Positions 9,533 to 21,750 of a stretch of 64,000 bases of DNA are shown here, one piece after another (position 1 is the stretch's first letter; the number at the start of each line of letters is the position of its first letter). The notes under the pieces were generated by a model. It was not told the origin of the DNA. It saw only the letters and a list, made by a program, of their open reading frames with translations, and did no database searches. Made by a program: the position numbers and the translations under genes. The stretch is taken from NCBI RefSeq assembly GCF_013782625.1, contig NZ_CP056199.1:3490588-3554587 (forward strand). The letters run 5' to 3'. Source of the DNA: Enterobacter sp. RHBSTW-00994 (GTDB taxonomy: Bacteria > Pseudomonadota > Gammaproteobacteria > Enterobacterales > Enterobacteriaceae).

Positions 9533-10870
9533 CTACTCTTTAAAATCGTTCGCTTCCAGCTCATGGCGCGACAGCAGCTTGTAGAACTCGGTACGGTTAC
9601 GTCCGGCCATACGCGCCGCATGGGTGACGTTACCCTTAGTGATCTGGAGGAGCTTACGCAGATAGTTGAGCTCAAACTGATTACGCGCTTCAACAAAGGT
9701 CGGCAACACCGTATTTTCACCTTCCAGCGCCTGCTCCACCAGCGCATCACTGATCACCGGTGAAGATGTCAGCGCCACACACTGCTCAATGACATTTACC
9801 AGTTGACGCACATTACCCGGCCAGCTTGCCGTCATCAGACGTTTCATTGCATCCGTTGAAAATGCCCGGACAAACGGCTTGTGACGGTCAGCGGACTGGC
9901 GCAGAAGATGGTTCGCCAACAACGGGATATCTTCCGCACGCTCTGCCAGTGCAGGGATTTTCAGGTTCACGACGTTGAGACGATAATAGAGATCTTCACG
10001 AAATTCGTTTCGTGCCATCACCTTCGGTAAATCACGATGTGTGGCAGAGATAATGCGCACGTTGATATCAATATCGCGGTTGCTGCCCAAAGGACGGACT
10101 TTACGCTCCTGCAAAACACGTAATAATTTTACCTGGAGCGGCGCAGGCATATCACCGATCTCATCAAGGAAAAGCGTACCGCCTTCGGCCGCCTGAAACA
10201 GCCCTTCCCTGCTGCTCACTGCACCGGTAAATGCCCCCCGCGCGTGACCAAATAATTCAGATTCCAAAAGCTGCTCTGGCAACGCACCGCAGTTGATCGC
10301 AATAAAGGCATTTTTATTGCGCGGGCTGGCGTTGTGAATAGCCTGCGCCAGGATCTCTTTCCCGGTTCCACTCTGGCCGTTAATCAGCACGCTCACATCT
10401 GATTGCGCCACCATTCGCGCCTGCTCAAGCAGACGCAGCATGGCCGGGCTTCGAGTGACGATCGATTCTCGCCATGCTTCATCGCTGGAGGGCGCGGCGT
10501 GCTCAAGCGCGCTATCGATGGCCTTATAGAGTGCATCTTTGTCTACCGGTTTGGTCAGGAAGCTAAATACGCCCTGCTGCGTCGCGGCAACGGCATCCGG
10601 GATCGAACCGTGTGCGGTAAGAATAATCACCGGCATGCCAGGCTGCTGTTTCTGGATCTCAGCAAACAACTGCATGCCATCCATTTCGTCCATCCGCAAA
10701 TCGCTGATCACGAGATCAATCTTCTCACGGGTAAGCACTTTCAGTCCTTCCTGCCCACTTTCGGCAGTTACCACGCTAAAACCTTCGCTAACCAGGCGCA
10801 TTCCCAGCAGTTTTAACAAACCAGGGTCATCGTCGACCAGCAGGAGGTGAGCGGGTTTACGGCTTGTCAT
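9533..10870 (-). CDS. glrR: Sigma-54 response regulator GlrR (QseF)
   Basis: 445 residues: a receiver domain (about 1-125; acidic pocket VDDD at 12-15, phospho-acceptor D57 in VISDLRMD), an AAA+ sigma-54 activator domain (Walker A GQSGTGKE, sigma-54 contact loop GAFTGA, then FLDEIGDM), and a C-terminal Fis-type helix-turn-helix (NVTHAARMAGRNRTEFYKLL). It is phosphorylated by GlrK and activates glmY from TGTC-N10-GACA sites, which are present upstream of glmY here. Its start overlaps the qseG stop in ATGA, so the operon is translationally coupled. Confidence 0.97.
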   Translation of the reverse strand: MTSRKPAHLLLVDDDPGLLKLLGMRLVSEGFSVVTAESGQEGLKVLTREKIDLVISDLRMDEMDGMQLFAEIQKQQPGMPVIILTAHGSIPDAVAATQQGVFSFLTKPVDKDALYKAIDSALEHAAPSSDEAWRESIVTRSPAMLRLLEQARMVAQSDVSVLINGQSGTGKEILAQAIHNASPRNKNAFIAINCGALPEQLLESELFGHARGAFTGAVSSREGLFQAAEGGTLFLDEIGDMPAPLQVKLLRVLQERKVRPLGSNRDIDINVRIISATHRDLPKVMARNEFREDLYYRLNVVNLKIPALAERAEDIPLLANHLLRQSADRHKPFVRAFSTDAMKRLMTASWPGNVRQLVNVIEQCVALTSSPVISDALVEQALEGENTVLPTFVEARNQFELNYLRKLLQITKGNVTHAARMAGRNRTEFYKLLSRHELEANDFKE

Positions 10871-11607
10871 GGCTTCACATCCTCTTGTTTCTGCGTATCA
10901 CTATCCTGATCCGGCGTTGTCGATTGTGAATTACTCTTTGACCCATCGGGCAAATAGCTCCCCGCCGGTTTACGTGTCGAGAGCTGTCTTTCAATATCAG
11001 TCAGGTTTTCAAGCTTGCGCGTCGTGGTATCAAGTTGAGTGCGTAAGTATTGTTGTTGCTGGCGAAGTGTATCAAGCTCACCGTCGGTAGACTGCTGTAA
11101 CTTACTGTAGCGGGAGCGTTCTTCGGCCAGTTGCAGTTGTTGCACTTGCCCTTCTCGCCAGAGTTGGTACACCGGGCGAACCTGGGCCGGGATCCGTGAA
11201 CTGAGCGTGTCCAGTTGCGCGGTATTTGCTCGCCGTTCGACGGGGGTAATTTTAGCGTCGGCCAGTAAAATCGCGCGTTTAAACGTATCCTGCCAGGTAT
11301 CGTCTCCCCACATAGCCGCTTGTGCGCGAGCGGTGGCGGGCGCAAGACGCTGCGCGCAATCGATCCCACGAAGCCAGTACAGAGGGTTAACATCCACATC
11401 ATGACCAGATAAATTCCAGAGATCGTCGCAGCGAGTGGTCAGGAAGTCCGCCAGTTGGTTTTCTGGCCATTTATCATCTTGTCTATCACTAATCGCACTC
11501 TCAGGGGCATGGGAAACACACCCCGCCAGAAGTAAACCGGACAGGCCCAGACGCCATTTTTTGCTGGAAAACACTGCGCGCACTGCGCGAAAAAAGACGT
11601 GTGACAT
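10867..11607 (-). CDS. qseG: Outer-membrane lipoprotein QseG
   Basis: 246 residues from the ATG at 11607 (MSHVFFRAVR), which has GGTGAG five bases upstream and aligns with the E. coli start MRHIFQR; an ATG seven codons earlier overlaps the glrK stop. A lipobox (LLLAGC) follows the signal hydrophobic stretch. The middle contains a Gln/Leu-rich coiled-coil region (QQLQLAEERSRYSKLQQ), and the C-terminal tail is Ser/Gln/Asp rich and low in complexity. In E. coli QseG stimulates GlrK at the envelope. It lies between glrK and glrR in the operon. Confidence 0.94.
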   Translation of the reverse strand: MSHVFFRAVRAVFSSKKWRLGLSGLLLAGCVSHAPESAISDRQDDKWPENQLADFLTTRCDDLWNLSGHDVDVNPLYWLRGIDCAQRLAPATARAQAAMWGDDTWQDTFKRAILLADAKITPVERRANTAQLDTLSSRIPAQVRPVYQLWREGQVQQLQLAEERSRYSKLQQSTDGELDTLRQQQQYLRTQLDTTTRKLENLTDIERQLSTRKPAGSYLPDGSKSNSQSTTPDQDSDTQKQEDVKP

Positions 11608-11624
11608 ACTCACCAGACATAGAT

Positions 11625-13058
11625 TCATTTCATTGATTTTTCCGGCTCAAGAGGCAGTTCGATACGAAAGCACACATCCGAGCGATCGTCACTCACGATA
11701 TTGAGCTCGCCTTGCATGCGCCGTATGCAGTCGCGGGCAATACTCAACCCCAGACCACTTCCTTTTACCGCACCTTTTCGCTGATGACTTCCCTGGAAAA
11801 AGGGCTCAAAAATCATCGCTTTTTCGTCATCCGGAATCGGCGTGCCCGTATTGGCAACGTCAATAAACACTCGAGAATCATTCATATAACTACGGATATA
11901 AATGTTACCGGATTCAGTACCATAGTGCACCGCATTGGAATAAAGATTATCCAGCACACTCATTAAAAGCATCGGCTCGGCAAGGCAGGCTGAGACATTA
12001 AGCGCCACGTCAGTATGCATCATTTTAGCTCTTGCCGGCAGACTATGGGCTGAGACCACCATGTCTATCAGAGGCGCAATATCGACCCTTTCAAGGGCCA
12101 CTGCACCATCGGCCAGTTTACGGTTGTAATCCAGTAATTGCTCAATAAGTTTTTGCAAATTACGGCTGCTGGCATCCAGGATCTCAACAATCTCTTTTTG
12201 TTCTGGCGTCAGTGGCCCTGGAACCTCATCAGCCAGCAGCTCCGTCCCTTCCCGCATACTGGCGAGTGGCGTTTTTAATTCGTGTGAGATGTGGCGTAAA
12301 AACTGATGACGCTGGGACTCCAGCCATGCCAGACGTTCCGAAAGCCAGATAATACGCTGGCCCACAGAGCGCAATTCCCTCGGGCCTTTAAAGACAACCG
12401 TGTCGCCAAGGGAACGGCCTTCCCCCAGGCGGTTGATCATCCGCTGAATGCCTTTTACCGGGCCGATAATCATGCGAGTAAACAACAGAACCAGCGCCAG
12501 GCTGACTAAAAAGAGCACCAGCGCCTGCCAGCCAAAGAACTGACCTCGCTCAGCGATCTCCTGCTGCAACTGCTGGCCCCGTGAGAAAATCACTGCTCGC
12601 GTCGCCTGGGTCATGTCGGTATTGGCGTTAGCAAACGCTTCAAGACGTGCGGCAGCAGCAGCATCCGGGCCACTGTTTTTACACTGCAACTGGGCCAGAT
12701 CGTTCAGGTCCTGGCGTAGCGCCTGGTAAAGCTTGTCATCAGGCAGAACGCCCGCATGTGCATCCAGCATTTCGCTGTAGCGTTTACGTTGATTTTGATA
12801 GACCTTTTCCAGGGTACGATCGTCCAGCACGCAATACTGGCGATAGCTTCGTTCCATCTCCAGCGCGGCATTGGTCATCGCTTCACTGCGCCGTGCATCA
12901 ACCAGCGTTGTGCGGTTTGTTAATGCCGCCTGAGCACTGAGTGCATTCAGGCTTTGCCACGCCTGCCATGCCAGAACCAGAAGAGGCAACAGAATCAACA
13001 GAAACGCCATCATGACGAGTTGTCGCAGGGAACGAGGAAAAACGGGCCAGCGTTTCAA
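11625..13058 (-). CDS. glrK: Sensor histidine kinase GlrK (QseE)
   Basis: 477 residues: a first membrane span at about 13-31, a periplasmic domain, a second span near 174-194, HAMP, an H-box HISHELKTPLASMREG whose first HE histidine is the phosphorylation site, and a HATPase domain with GSGLGLSIARD. It phosphorylates GlrR; signals reported in E. coli include envelope stress cues relayed through QseG. It is first gene of glrK-qseG-glrR and lies downstream of glmY on the same strand. Confidence 0.97.
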   Translation of the reverse strand: MKRWPVFPRSLRQLVMMAFLLILLPLLVLAWQAWQSLNALSAQAALTNRTTLVDARRSEAMTNAALEMERSYRQYCVLDDRTLEKVYQNQRKRYSEMLDAHAGVLPDDKLYQALRQDLNDLAQLQCKNSGPDAAAAARLEAFANANTDMTQATRAVIFSRGQQLQQEIAERGQFFGWQALVLFLVSLALVLLFTRMIIGPVKGIQRMINRLGEGRSLGDTVVFKGPRELRSVGQRIIWLSERLAWLESQRHQFLRHISHELKTPLASMREGTELLADEVPGPLTPEQKEIVEILDASSRNLQKLIEQLLDYNRKLADGAVALERVDIAPLIDMVVSAHSLPARAKMMHTDVALNVSACLAEPMLLMSVLDNLYSNAVHYGTESGNIYIRSYMNDSRVFIDVANTGTPIPDDEKAMIFEPFFQGSHQRKGAVKGSGLGLSIARDCIRRMQGELNIVSDDRSDVCFRIELPLEPEKSMK

Positions 13059-13117
13059 CGCATTACTCTCTTAGTAAGGGGTTCATGAGAGCGTAACTGA
13101 GTCTACCCTTCAGATAC

Positions 13118-13301
13118 AACAAAGCCGGGTAAAAACCCGGCTTTGTTGTGAAATGAGGCGGTGCCTAACTCGACGTTTCGCCCTGGCCTGATAAAGCATC
13201 GCTATAATCAGTGGTTGGACGGCAGGCACCTGTTTGTGCGTCATTCGAAGTTTATGTAGCACGTCCCGAAGGGGCTGACATAAGAGGGTGAATGAGCCAC
13301 T
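13118..13301 (-). ncRNA. glmY: Small RNA GlmY
   Basis: A 184-base gene, exactly the E. coli length. It starts AGTGGCTCATTC at 13301 and contains the conserved stretches TTATGTCAGCCCCTTCGGGA and CGTCGAGTTAGGCACCGCCT. It ends in a strong stem (ACAAAGCCGGG pairing with CCCGGCTTTGT) and GTT. GlmY is a decoy for the RNase adaptor RapZ: when glucosamine-6-phosphate is low it protects the sister RNA GlmZ, which then activates glmS translation. It lies between purL and glrK as in E. coli and has a sigma-54 promoter and GlrR boxes upstream. Confidence 0.97.
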
Positions 13302-13312
13302 GCGCAATATTA

Positions 13313-13328
13313 TGCAACACCCATGCCA
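13313..13328 (-). promoter_or_regulatory. Sigma-54 promoter of glmY
   Basis: On the minus strand TGGCATGGGTGTTGCA matches the sigma-54 -24/-12 consensus TGGCAC-N5-TTGCA, with GG and GC at the right spacing. The -12 element ends 12 bases before the GlmY 5' end at 13301. Confidence 0.95.
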
Positions 13329-13417
13329 GAATAAAAAGTAAATATTTATATTATTGATAATAATGAGGTTTATTGATTCACGCCGTCAATTACTCATCGA
13401 ATGATTTTCATGCTAAG

Positions 13418-13435
13418 CGTCGCCAATTAACAACA
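13418..13435 (-). promoter_or_regulatory. Degenerate third GlrR site upstream of glmY
   Basis: CGTC-N10-AACA matches six of the eight fixed bases of TGTC-N10-GACA. Three GlrR sites are known before E. coli glmY, so this may be the weak third one. Confidence 0.4.
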
Positions 13436-13480
13436 CCTTAGCTTAAACATAATTAATTTCATATAAATCATAGAATTAAA

Positions 13481-13498
13481 TGTCTCCATATGGAGACA
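13481..13498 (-). promoter_or_regulatory. GlrR box 1 (TGTC-N10-GACA)
   Basis: TGTC TCCATATGGA GACA is an exact match and a perfect palindrome over all 18 bases, centred 188 bases upstream of the GlmY start, as expected for a sigma-54 enhancer site. Confidence 0.93.
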
Positions 13499-13513
13499 TT
13501 CTAAATGCAGGGT

Positions 13514-13531
13514 TGTCGCGAATTCCCGACA
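13514..13531 (-). promoter_or_regulatory. GlrR box 2 (TGTC-N10-GACA)
   Basis: TGTC GCGAATTCCC GACA is a second exact match to the GlrR consensus, centred 33 bases (about three helical turns) from box 1 and placed just before the purL terminator. Confidence 0.92.
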
Positions 13532-13534
13532 AAA

Positions 13535-13561
13535 AAAAGCCCCCATTTCTGGAGGCTTTTT
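13535..13561 (-). terminator. purL terminator
   Basis: On the minus strand AAAAGCCTCC, a 6-base loop, GGGGGCTTTT and a run of eight Ts; it follows the purL stop by 15 bases. Confidence 0.9.
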
Positions 13562-13576
13562 ACAAACAGGAGGCGT

Positions 13577-16500
13577 TTAGCCCAACTGTTTACGTGCATT
13601 GCGGAAAATGCGCATCCACGGGCTGTCTTCGCCCCAGTTTTCCGGATGCCAGGAGTTGCTCACCGTACGGAACACACGCTCCGGATGCGGCATCATCACC
13701 GTGACCCTGCCACTTTCGCTGGTCACTGCGGTAATACCATTCGGGGAGCCGTTCGGGTTTGCAGGATACGTTTGCGTCACTTTGCCAGTGTTATCGACAA
13801 AGCGCAGCGCCACCAGGCCTTTGCTTTCAAGCTGAGCAAGATGGGCAGCATCACGAACTTCAACCTGGCCTTCACCGTGAGATACCGCAATCGGCATCTG
13901 CGAGCCAACCATACCCTGCAACAACAGAGACGGGCTTTGTGTCACTTCAACCAGGCTAAAACGCGCTTCGAAGCGGTCAGACTGGTTACGCACAAAGCGT
14001 GGCCAGGCTTCGCTTCCTGGGATCAGTTCACGCAGATTAGACATCATCTGGCAACCATTACATACGCCGAGCGCCAGAGTCTGCGGACGGTGGAAGAAGG
14101 TTTCAAACTCATCACGAACGCGGTTGTTGAAGAGGATGGACTTCGCCCAGCCTTCTCCCGCCCCCAGCACGTCACCGTATGAGAAGCCACCGCAGGCCAC
14201 CAGCGCCTGGAAATCGTCCAGCCCGGTACGCCCAGCCAACAGGTCGCTCATATGAACATCGATGGCATCAAAACCTGCACGGTGGAAAGCTGCCGCCATT
14301 TCAACGTGGGAGTTCACGCCCTGCTCACGCAGCACGGCCACTTTTGGACGCGCGCCTGTTGCAATATACGGGGCAGCGATATCCTCGTTAATGTCAAAGG
14401 AGAGCTTCACGTTCAGGCCTGGATCGTTGTCATTGGCTTTCGCGTTGTGCTCCTGATCGGCACATTCCGGGTTATCACGCAGACGCTGCATCTGCCAGGT
14501 CGTTTCCGCCCACCACATACGCAGTGTGGTGCGGCTTTCGCTGAACACCGCATGGCCATCGGCTTCAATCACAAAACGATCGCCCTTCACGGCACGACCC
14601 AGATAGTGCACGCAATCTGCCAGGCCATGTTGTGCCAGCAGTGCCTCAACCGCATCGCGATCTGCTGCACGCACCTGAATCACCGCCCCCAGCTCTTCAT
14701 TAAACAGCGCCGCCAGACGATCGTCACCAAGCGAAGCGATGTCGGCTTGCACACCACAGTGACCGGTAAAGGCCATTTCTGCCAGGGTCACCAGCAGGCC
14801 GCCATCGGAGCGGTCGTGGTAGGCCAGCAGTTTGCGCTGAGCAACCAGTGCCTGAACCGCATCGTAGAAGCCCTTCAACTGCGCGACATCACGCACATCA
14901 GCAGGTTTATCACCAAGCTGACGATAAACCTGAGCCAGCGCCGTTGCACCCAGCGCGTTATGGCCTTTGCCCAGATCAATCAGCAACAGGGCGTTGTCTT
15001 CAGTCGAGAGCTGCGGAGTGATGGTCTGACGTACGTCTTCGACGCGCGCAAACGCAGTGATCACCAGCGAGAGCGGAGACGTCATCTCGCGCTGCTCGCT
15101 CCCTTCCTGCCAGCGGGTTTTCATCGACATGGAGTCTTTACCCACCGGAATGGTCAGGCCGAGAGCAGGACACAACTCCTCGCCCACCGCTTTAACAGCT
15201 TCGTACAGACCCGCATCCTCACCAGGGTGACCGGCTGCAGCCATCCAGTTCGCGGAGAGCTTAATACGTTTGATATCGCCAATCTGCGTCGCAGCAATGT
15301 TCGTCAACGCTTCACCCACAGCCAGACGGGCTGAAGCGGCGAAGTCGAGCAGTGCCACAGGCGTACGCTCTCCCAGCGCCATCGCTTCACCGTAATAGCT
15401 GTCCAGGCTCGCGGTGGTAACGGCACAGTTGGCTACCGGGATCTGCCACGGACCAACCATCTGGTCGCGAGCCACCATACCAGTTACGGTACGGTCGCCA
15501 ATCGTAACAAGGAAGGTTTTTTCTGCAACGGCAGGCAGATGCAACACACGGTTCACGGCCTCCGCGAGGGTGATGCCCTGGCGATCCAGTGATTTACCCG
15601 CCGCTTTACGGGTCTGAACGTTACGCGTCATCTTCGGCGTTTTGCCAAGCAGCACATCCAGCGGCAGGTCGATAGGCTGATTGTCGAAATGCGGGTCGTT
15701 CATGGTCAGGTGCAGTTCTTCTGTCGCTTCACCAATGACCGCATACGGTGCACGCTCGCGGCGACACAGTTCGTCAAACAATGGCAACTGATCGGCCGCA
15801 ACGGCCATCACATAACGTTCCTGGGATTCGTTGCACCAGATCTCCAGCGGGCTCATGCCGGGTTCATCACTCAGTATTTTACGCAGGTCGAAACGGCCAC
15901 CGCGTCCACCATCGCTCACCAGTTCCGGCATGGCGTTAGATAAACCACCCGCGCCGACATCGTGGATAAACAGAATCGGGTTAGCGTCACCCAGTTGCCA
16001 GCAACGGTCGATAACTTCCTGGCAACGGCGTTCCATCTCCGGGTTGTCACGCTGTACAGAGGCAAAATCGAGATCGGCATCAGACTGGCCGGACGCCATA
16101 GAAGACGCCGCACCGCCACCCAGACCGATATTCATCGCCGGGCCACCCAGGACGATCAGCTTCGCACCAACGGTAATCTCGCCTTTTTGCACGTGATCGG
16201 CACGAATGTTACCAATCCCGCCTGCCAGCATGATCGGTTTGTGGTATCCACGCAGCTCTTCACCGTTGTGGCTGTCCACTCTTTCTTCGTAAGTACGGAA
16301 GTAACCGTTCAGTGCCGGACGACCAAACTCGTTGTTAAACGCTGCGCCACCCAACGGGCCTTCCGTCATGATATCGAGCGCGGTAACGATACGTTCTGGC
16401 TTACCAAAATCTTCTTCCCACGGCTGTTCAAAACCAGGGATACGCAGGTTGGAGACGGAGAAACCAACCAGACCGGCTTTTGGTTTTGCACCGCGGCCGG

Positions 16501-17464
16501 TTGCACCTTCATCACGGATTTCACCGCCAGAACCGGTTGCCGCACCCGGCCACGGGGAGATCGCCGTCGGGTGGTTGTGGGTTTCAACCTTCATCAGGAT
16601 ATGCGCTGGCTCCTGGTGGAACTCATAACGCCCTGCTTCGCGATCGGCGAAGAAGCGGCCCACTTCTGAACCTTCCATTACCGCCGCGTTATCTTTATAA
16701 GCAGACAATACGTGGTCAGGGGTTTGTTCAAAGGTGTTTTTAATCATTTTGAACAGCGACTTTGGCTGCTCTTCGCCATCGATAATCCAGTCAGCGTTGA
16801 AAATCTTATGGCGGCAGTGTTCGGAGTTGGCCTGCGCGAACATATAGAGCTCGATGTCGTTCGGATTGCGGTTCAGCTTAACGAAAGCATCCTGCAAATA
16901 ATCGATTTCATCTTCGGCCAGCGCCAGACCTAAACGCTGGTTAGCCTCAATAAGTGCCTGACGTCCCTGCCCCAGCAGATCTACGCTTTGCACGGGTGCT
17001 GGCTGGTGATGAGCAAACAACTTCTGCGCATCGTCCAGAGAGGTAAACACACTCTCCATCATACGGTCGTGTAGCTCGTCAGCAACACTCTGCCACTGCT
17101 CAGTGGTCAGCGTTGATGCTTCAACATAGTACGCCACACCACGTTCCAGACGAGTAATCTGATTCAGGCCACAGTTGTGGGCGATGTCAGTGGCTTTTGA
17201 AGACCAGGGGGAGATTGTGCCAGGACGCGGAGTCACAAGCAGAAGTTTACCGCCAGGCGTATGGCTATTCAGGGTTGGGCCATACTTGAGCAAGCGTCCA
17301 AGGCGCGCCAGCTCTTCGGCATCCAGAGATGCATTCAGATCAGCAAAATGGACATACTCAGCGTAAATATCGCTTACCGGGAGGTCGGCAGCCTGAAAAC
17401 GTGCCAGCAGTTTATTAATACGGAAGGCAGACAGTGCAGGCGAACCACGCAGAATTTCCATCAT
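13577..17464 (-). CDS. purL: Phosphoribosylformylglycinamidine synthase PurL
   Basis: 1295 residues, equal to the E. coli enzyme and starting [14 protein letters not shown]. The order is an N-terminal PurS-like domain, a linker, two tandem AIR-synthase-related ATP domains (for example [18 protein letters not shown]) and a C-terminal class-I glutaminase domain with the nucleophile Cys in [11 protein letters not shown] and the MPHPERVFR tail. It makes FGAM from FGAR, glutamine and ATP, the fourth step of purine synthesis. A PurR box lies upstream. The largest antisense ORFs over this gene are shadows. Confidence 0.99.
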   Translation of the reverse strand: MMEILRGSPALSAFRINKLLARFQAADLPVSDIYAEYVHFADLNASLDAEELARLGRLLKYGPTLNSHTPGGKLLLVTPRPGTISPWSSKATDIAHNCGLNQITRLERGVAYYVEASTLTTEQWQSVADELHDRMMESVFTSLDDAQKLFAHHQPAPVQSVDLLGQGRQALIEANQRLGLALAEDEIDYLQDAFVKLNRNPNDIELYMFAQANSEHCRHKIFNADWIIDGEEQPKSLFKMIKNTFEQTPDHVLSAYKDNAAVMEGSEVGRFFADREAGRYEFHQEPAHILMKVETHNHPTAISPWPGAATGSGGEIRDEGATGRGAKPKAGLVGFSVSNLRIPGFEQPWEEDFGKPERIVTALDIMTEGPLGGAAFNNEFGRPALNGYFRTYEERVDSHNGEELRGYHKPIMLAGGIGNIRADHVQKGEITVGAKLIVLGGPAMNIGLGGGAASSMASGQSDADLDFASVQRDNPEMERRCQEVIDRCWQLGDANPILFIHDVGAGGLSNAMPELVSDGGRGGRFDLRKILSDEPGMSPLEIWCNESQERYVMAVAADQLPLFDELCRRERAPYAVIGEATEELHLTMNDPHFDNQPIDLPLDVLLGKTPKMTRNVQTRKAAGKSLDRQGITLAEAVNRVLHLPAVAEKTFLVTIGDRTVTGMVARDQMVGPWQIPVANCAVTTASLDSYYGEAMALGERTPVALLDFAASARLAVGEALTNIAATQIGDIKRIKLSANWMAAAGHPGEDAGLYEAVKAVGEELCPALGLTIPVGKDSMSMKTRWQEGSEQREMTSPLSLVITAFARVEDVRQTITPQLSTEDNALLLIDLGKGHNALGATALAQVYRQLGDKPADVRDVAQLKGFYDAVQALVAQRKLLAYHDRSDGGLLVTLAEMAFTGHCGVQADIASLGDDRLAALFNEELGAVIQVRAADRDAVEALLAQHGLADCVHYLGRAVKGDRFVIEADGHAVFSESRTTLRMWWAETTWQMQRLRDNPECADQEHNAKANDNDPGLNVKLSFDINEDIAAPYIATGARPKVAVLREQGVNSHVEMAAAFHRAGFDAIDVHMSDLLAGRTGLDDFQALVACGGFSYGDVLGAGEGWAKSILFNNRVRDEFETFFHRPQTLALGVCNGCQMMSNLRELIPGSEAWPRFVRNQSDRFEARFSLVEVTQSPSLLLQGMVGSQMPIAVSHGEGQVEVRDAAHLAQLESKGLVALRFVDNTGKVTQTYPANPNGSPNGITAVTSESGRVTVMMPHPERVFRTVSNSWHPENWGEDSPWMRIFRNARKQLG

Positions 17465-17549
17465 AAGTCTCTCGTCTTCGAAGCGCCTGAGGCGCTTACA
17501 GTGTGCGCAAGGGGAAAACGGGCGTCATTATAGAGAATCCTGAGCGCCG

Positions 17550-17565
17550 ACGAAACCGTTTGCGT
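17550..17565 (-). promoter_or_regulatory. PurR box upstream of purL
   Basis: ACGCAAACGGTTTCGT on the minus strand, one mismatch from the PurR consensus, 86 bases upstream of the purL ATG. It implies hypoxanthine/guanine-dependent repression. Confidence 0.9.
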
Positions 17566-17730
17566 CGAAATAAAATCAACGTTTACGTTTAACAATAGAT
17601 GTGACCAAACTCTCGAAATTGTTGCCAACTGGCGTAACTTTGCGCAAAATGCCGCACATTCAATGGCAATCCTTATTCTTAACATGGCTACAGCATACTG
17701 AGGCAACCGGCGTCGCAGAGAATTAACTAA

Positions 17731-19678
<1,948 letters not shown>

Positions 19679-19732
19679 TTAATACTCCAGTCTGAAAAGC
19701 GGGCGCATTATACACACCCGCTATGGTTAACT

Positions 19733-20368
19733 CTATTCCAGTTGCTGAAGTTCGCCGGTTTGCGTGACACGCCAGCGGTGCTGGCAGAAATAGAGCAGCG
19801 GGTTATCCTGCTTACTGTCGCTATAACCGCTGTAAAGGCGCAGAGGTGTGCCGATTTTTTTCTCCAGTTGGACGACCTTCTCATGCCCCAGGCAGCGCAT
19901 CGTCAACACCCATCCGCCATAGCCGCGCGCAATCTGCGTCGCGATGAGGTTCACGTGCGCCAGCCAGGCGGAGTCCCCGTATACCCGCTCCACCAGCGGT
20001 TGCGGAGAACCGGTGATGAGCCAAATATCTGCGTCACTGGCAGCCAGGTAGCGCGTCAGGCGATCCTGAACGGCCGGGAATGCTGTCACGTGTTCACGAA
20101 ACCAGCGGACAAAATCGTCTTCAATCTGCTTAAGTCGAGCCTCACGGTGACCAAAAGTACATCCCCATAACAGGAGACTCATCGGCCAACGCGCCGCACG
20201 CCCCTTAATCAACAACGCAATTGCGATGACGGGAAGGAGAAGCAGCACGAGCAATGCATTCAACGGAAGACGCCGCAGCAGGTAACGAATAAAACTGCCA
20301 AACATATCCTGCTGATGTAACGTGCCGTCCAGATCAAAAAAGACAACACGACGCTCGTGATTAACCAA
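19733..20368 (-). CDS. pgpC: Phosphatidylglycerophosphatase C, PgpC (YfhB)
   Basis: 211 residues, a HAD-superfamily phosphatase: catalytic motif DLDGT at 12-16, motif LITGSPQPLVE, and a hydrophobic segment (LNALLVLLLLPVIAIALLI) for inner-membrane anchoring. It dephosphorylates phosphatidylglycerophosphate to phosphatidylglycerol. The start is TTG at 20368; the only good ribosome site, GGAGGAG, lies in the last codons of the upstream PTS gene, four bases from its stop. pgpC is thus probably translated by coupling to that gene, an arrangement not possible in K-12 where no PTS gene is present here. Confidence 0.93.
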   Translation of the reverse strand: MVNHERRVVFFDLDGTLHQQDMFGSFIRYLLRRLPLNALLVLLLLPVIAIALLIKGRAARWPMSLLLWGCTFGHREARLKQIEDDFVRWFREHVTAFPAVQDRLTRYLAASDADIWLITGSPQPLVERVYGDSAWLAHVNLIATQIARGYGGWVLTMRCLGHEKVVQLEKKIGTPLRLYSGYSDSKQDNPLLYFCQHRWRVTQTGELQQLE

Positions 20369-20372
20369 ACCT

Positions 20373-21734
20373 TTACTCCTCCGGATCGTTAAAGCCTAAC
20401 AGCCAGGTAAACAAGAACCCGGCGATCACCGCTACCAGATAGCCTAACAGATAGAGCATCACTTTTCCGGTCACGATGGTTAATGCCAGAGGCAACCCCG
20501 ATATACCAAAGGTGATCACTGTTGCCACCTTCCAGTAACTGATCAATGCCCCACCAACCGCACCGCCGAGACATGCAGCGAGAAAGGGTTTACCCAACGG
20601 TAACGTCACACCGAAGATCAACGGTTCGCCAATGCCGAGTAGCCCTACCGGCAACGCCCCTTTGATCACCTTTTTCAGCCGCTGATTGCGCGTTTTCATC
20701 AGGACAGCGATGGCAGCACCGACTTGTCCGACACCTGCCATCGATAAAATCGGCAGAAGCGCGTTATACCCATGCGCCTGAACCAGTTCGACGTGAATCG
20801 GCACAAGCCCCTGATGCAAGCCCGTTAATACCAGCGGCAGGAATGTCCCGGAGAGTACAGCCCCAACCAGCAAACCACCGCGGTCGATAGCCAGAGAAGC
20901 ACCGTGCGCAATGGCTTCAGAGATCCATCCCCCCAGTGGTTGCAGGGCGACAATAGCCACACTACCGGTGATCAGTGTGGTCAGAAGCGGGTTAAGGATC
21001 AGCTCAATTGAGCCAGGCAGCAGGCTCCTGAGCTTTTTCTCGATCCAACACATCAAAACCACGACCAGCAGAACGGCAATAACACCACCTCGCCCTGGCT
21101 GAAGTGCCTCACCAAACAGCGTGATTTGCGCGAGTTGCGGGCTGGAGAGAATGCCCGCCATTACACCGCCCATCGCCAGCGAGCCACCAAAAACTTTTGC
21201 GGTATTGACCCCAACCAGAATGTTCATAATGGCAAACACAGCGCTGCCAAAAATACCTAATATGCCCAACAGGTTAGGATAATGTGTCGCAAAATCCCCG
21301 ACGATATCCGGGCGTTTAAGAATGTTAATGATCCCGGTAATCAGTCCCGACGCAATAAACGCCGGAATAAGCGGAATAAAGACGTTAGCCAGTTGTCGAA
21401 GGGCATCGCTCATCGGGGCTTTGTATTTGGCTTTGACCTGCGCTTTGGTACGTTCAGCCTCGTCAAACGCCCCAGTGCCCTCACCTGCCATCTGCGCACG
21501 CATCGCATCAACAACCTGAGCCGCTTTGCCCGGCCCGACAATCAGCTGATGCTGCTGCCCTTGTTTGACATAGCCGCTGACGCCAGAAAGCGCCTTGAGA
21601 CGCGCCAGATCAAGCTGTTCATCGTCCTGAACTTCCACCCGCACACGCGTCATGCAGTTTTCCAGACGCAGAATATTTTTCTCCCCGCCGATCCCCTGCA
21701 AAATGTCGCTGGCGAGCGCTGCTGTTTTTTCCAT
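20373..21734 (-). CDS. PTS enzyme IIBC, MurP/glucose-sucrose-type family
   Basis: 453 residues. The N-terminal IIB domain has the phospho-cysteine C27 in LENCMTRVRVEV; the IIC membrane domain follows from about residue 110, with GEPLIFGVTLPLGKPF. No IIA domain is present, so it probably borrows Crr (IIA-Glc), as MurP does. Linked to a MurQ-type etherase, it probably imports and phosphorylates N-acetylmuramic acid or a related lactyl-ether sugar. It is 21 residues shorter than K-12 MurP (474) and lies at a different locus, so it may be a paralogue. AGAGGCG precedes the ATG. Confidence 0.82.
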   Translation of the reverse strand: MEKTAALASDILQGIGGEKNILRLENCMTRVRVEVQDDEQLDLARLKALSGVSGYVKQGQQHQLIVGPGKAAQVVDAMRAQMAGEGTGAFDEAERTKAQVKAKYKAPMSDALRQLANVFIPLIPAFIASGLITGIINILKRPDIVGDFATHYPNLLGILGIFGSAVFAIMNILVGVNTAKVFGGSLAMGGVMAGILSSPQLAQITLFGEALQPGRGGVIAVLLVVVLMCWIEKKLRSLLPGSIELILNPLLTTLITGSVAIVALQPLGGWISEAIAHGASLAIDRGGLLVGAVLSGTFLPLVLTGLHQGLVPIHVELVQAHGYNALLPILSMAGVGQVGAAIAVLMKTRNQRLKKVIKGALPVGLLGIGEPLIFGVTLPLGKPFLAACLGGAVGGALISYWKVATVITFGISGLPLALTIVTGKVMLYLLGYLVAVIAGFLFTWLLGFNDPEE

Positions 21735-21750
21735 ACACGCCTCTGAGGTT

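Noticed and set aside
14252-15334. 360-codon plus-strand ORF antisense to purL
   Set aside because: It mirrors the codon bias of purL, lacks any recognised motif and lies wholly within a conserved gene.
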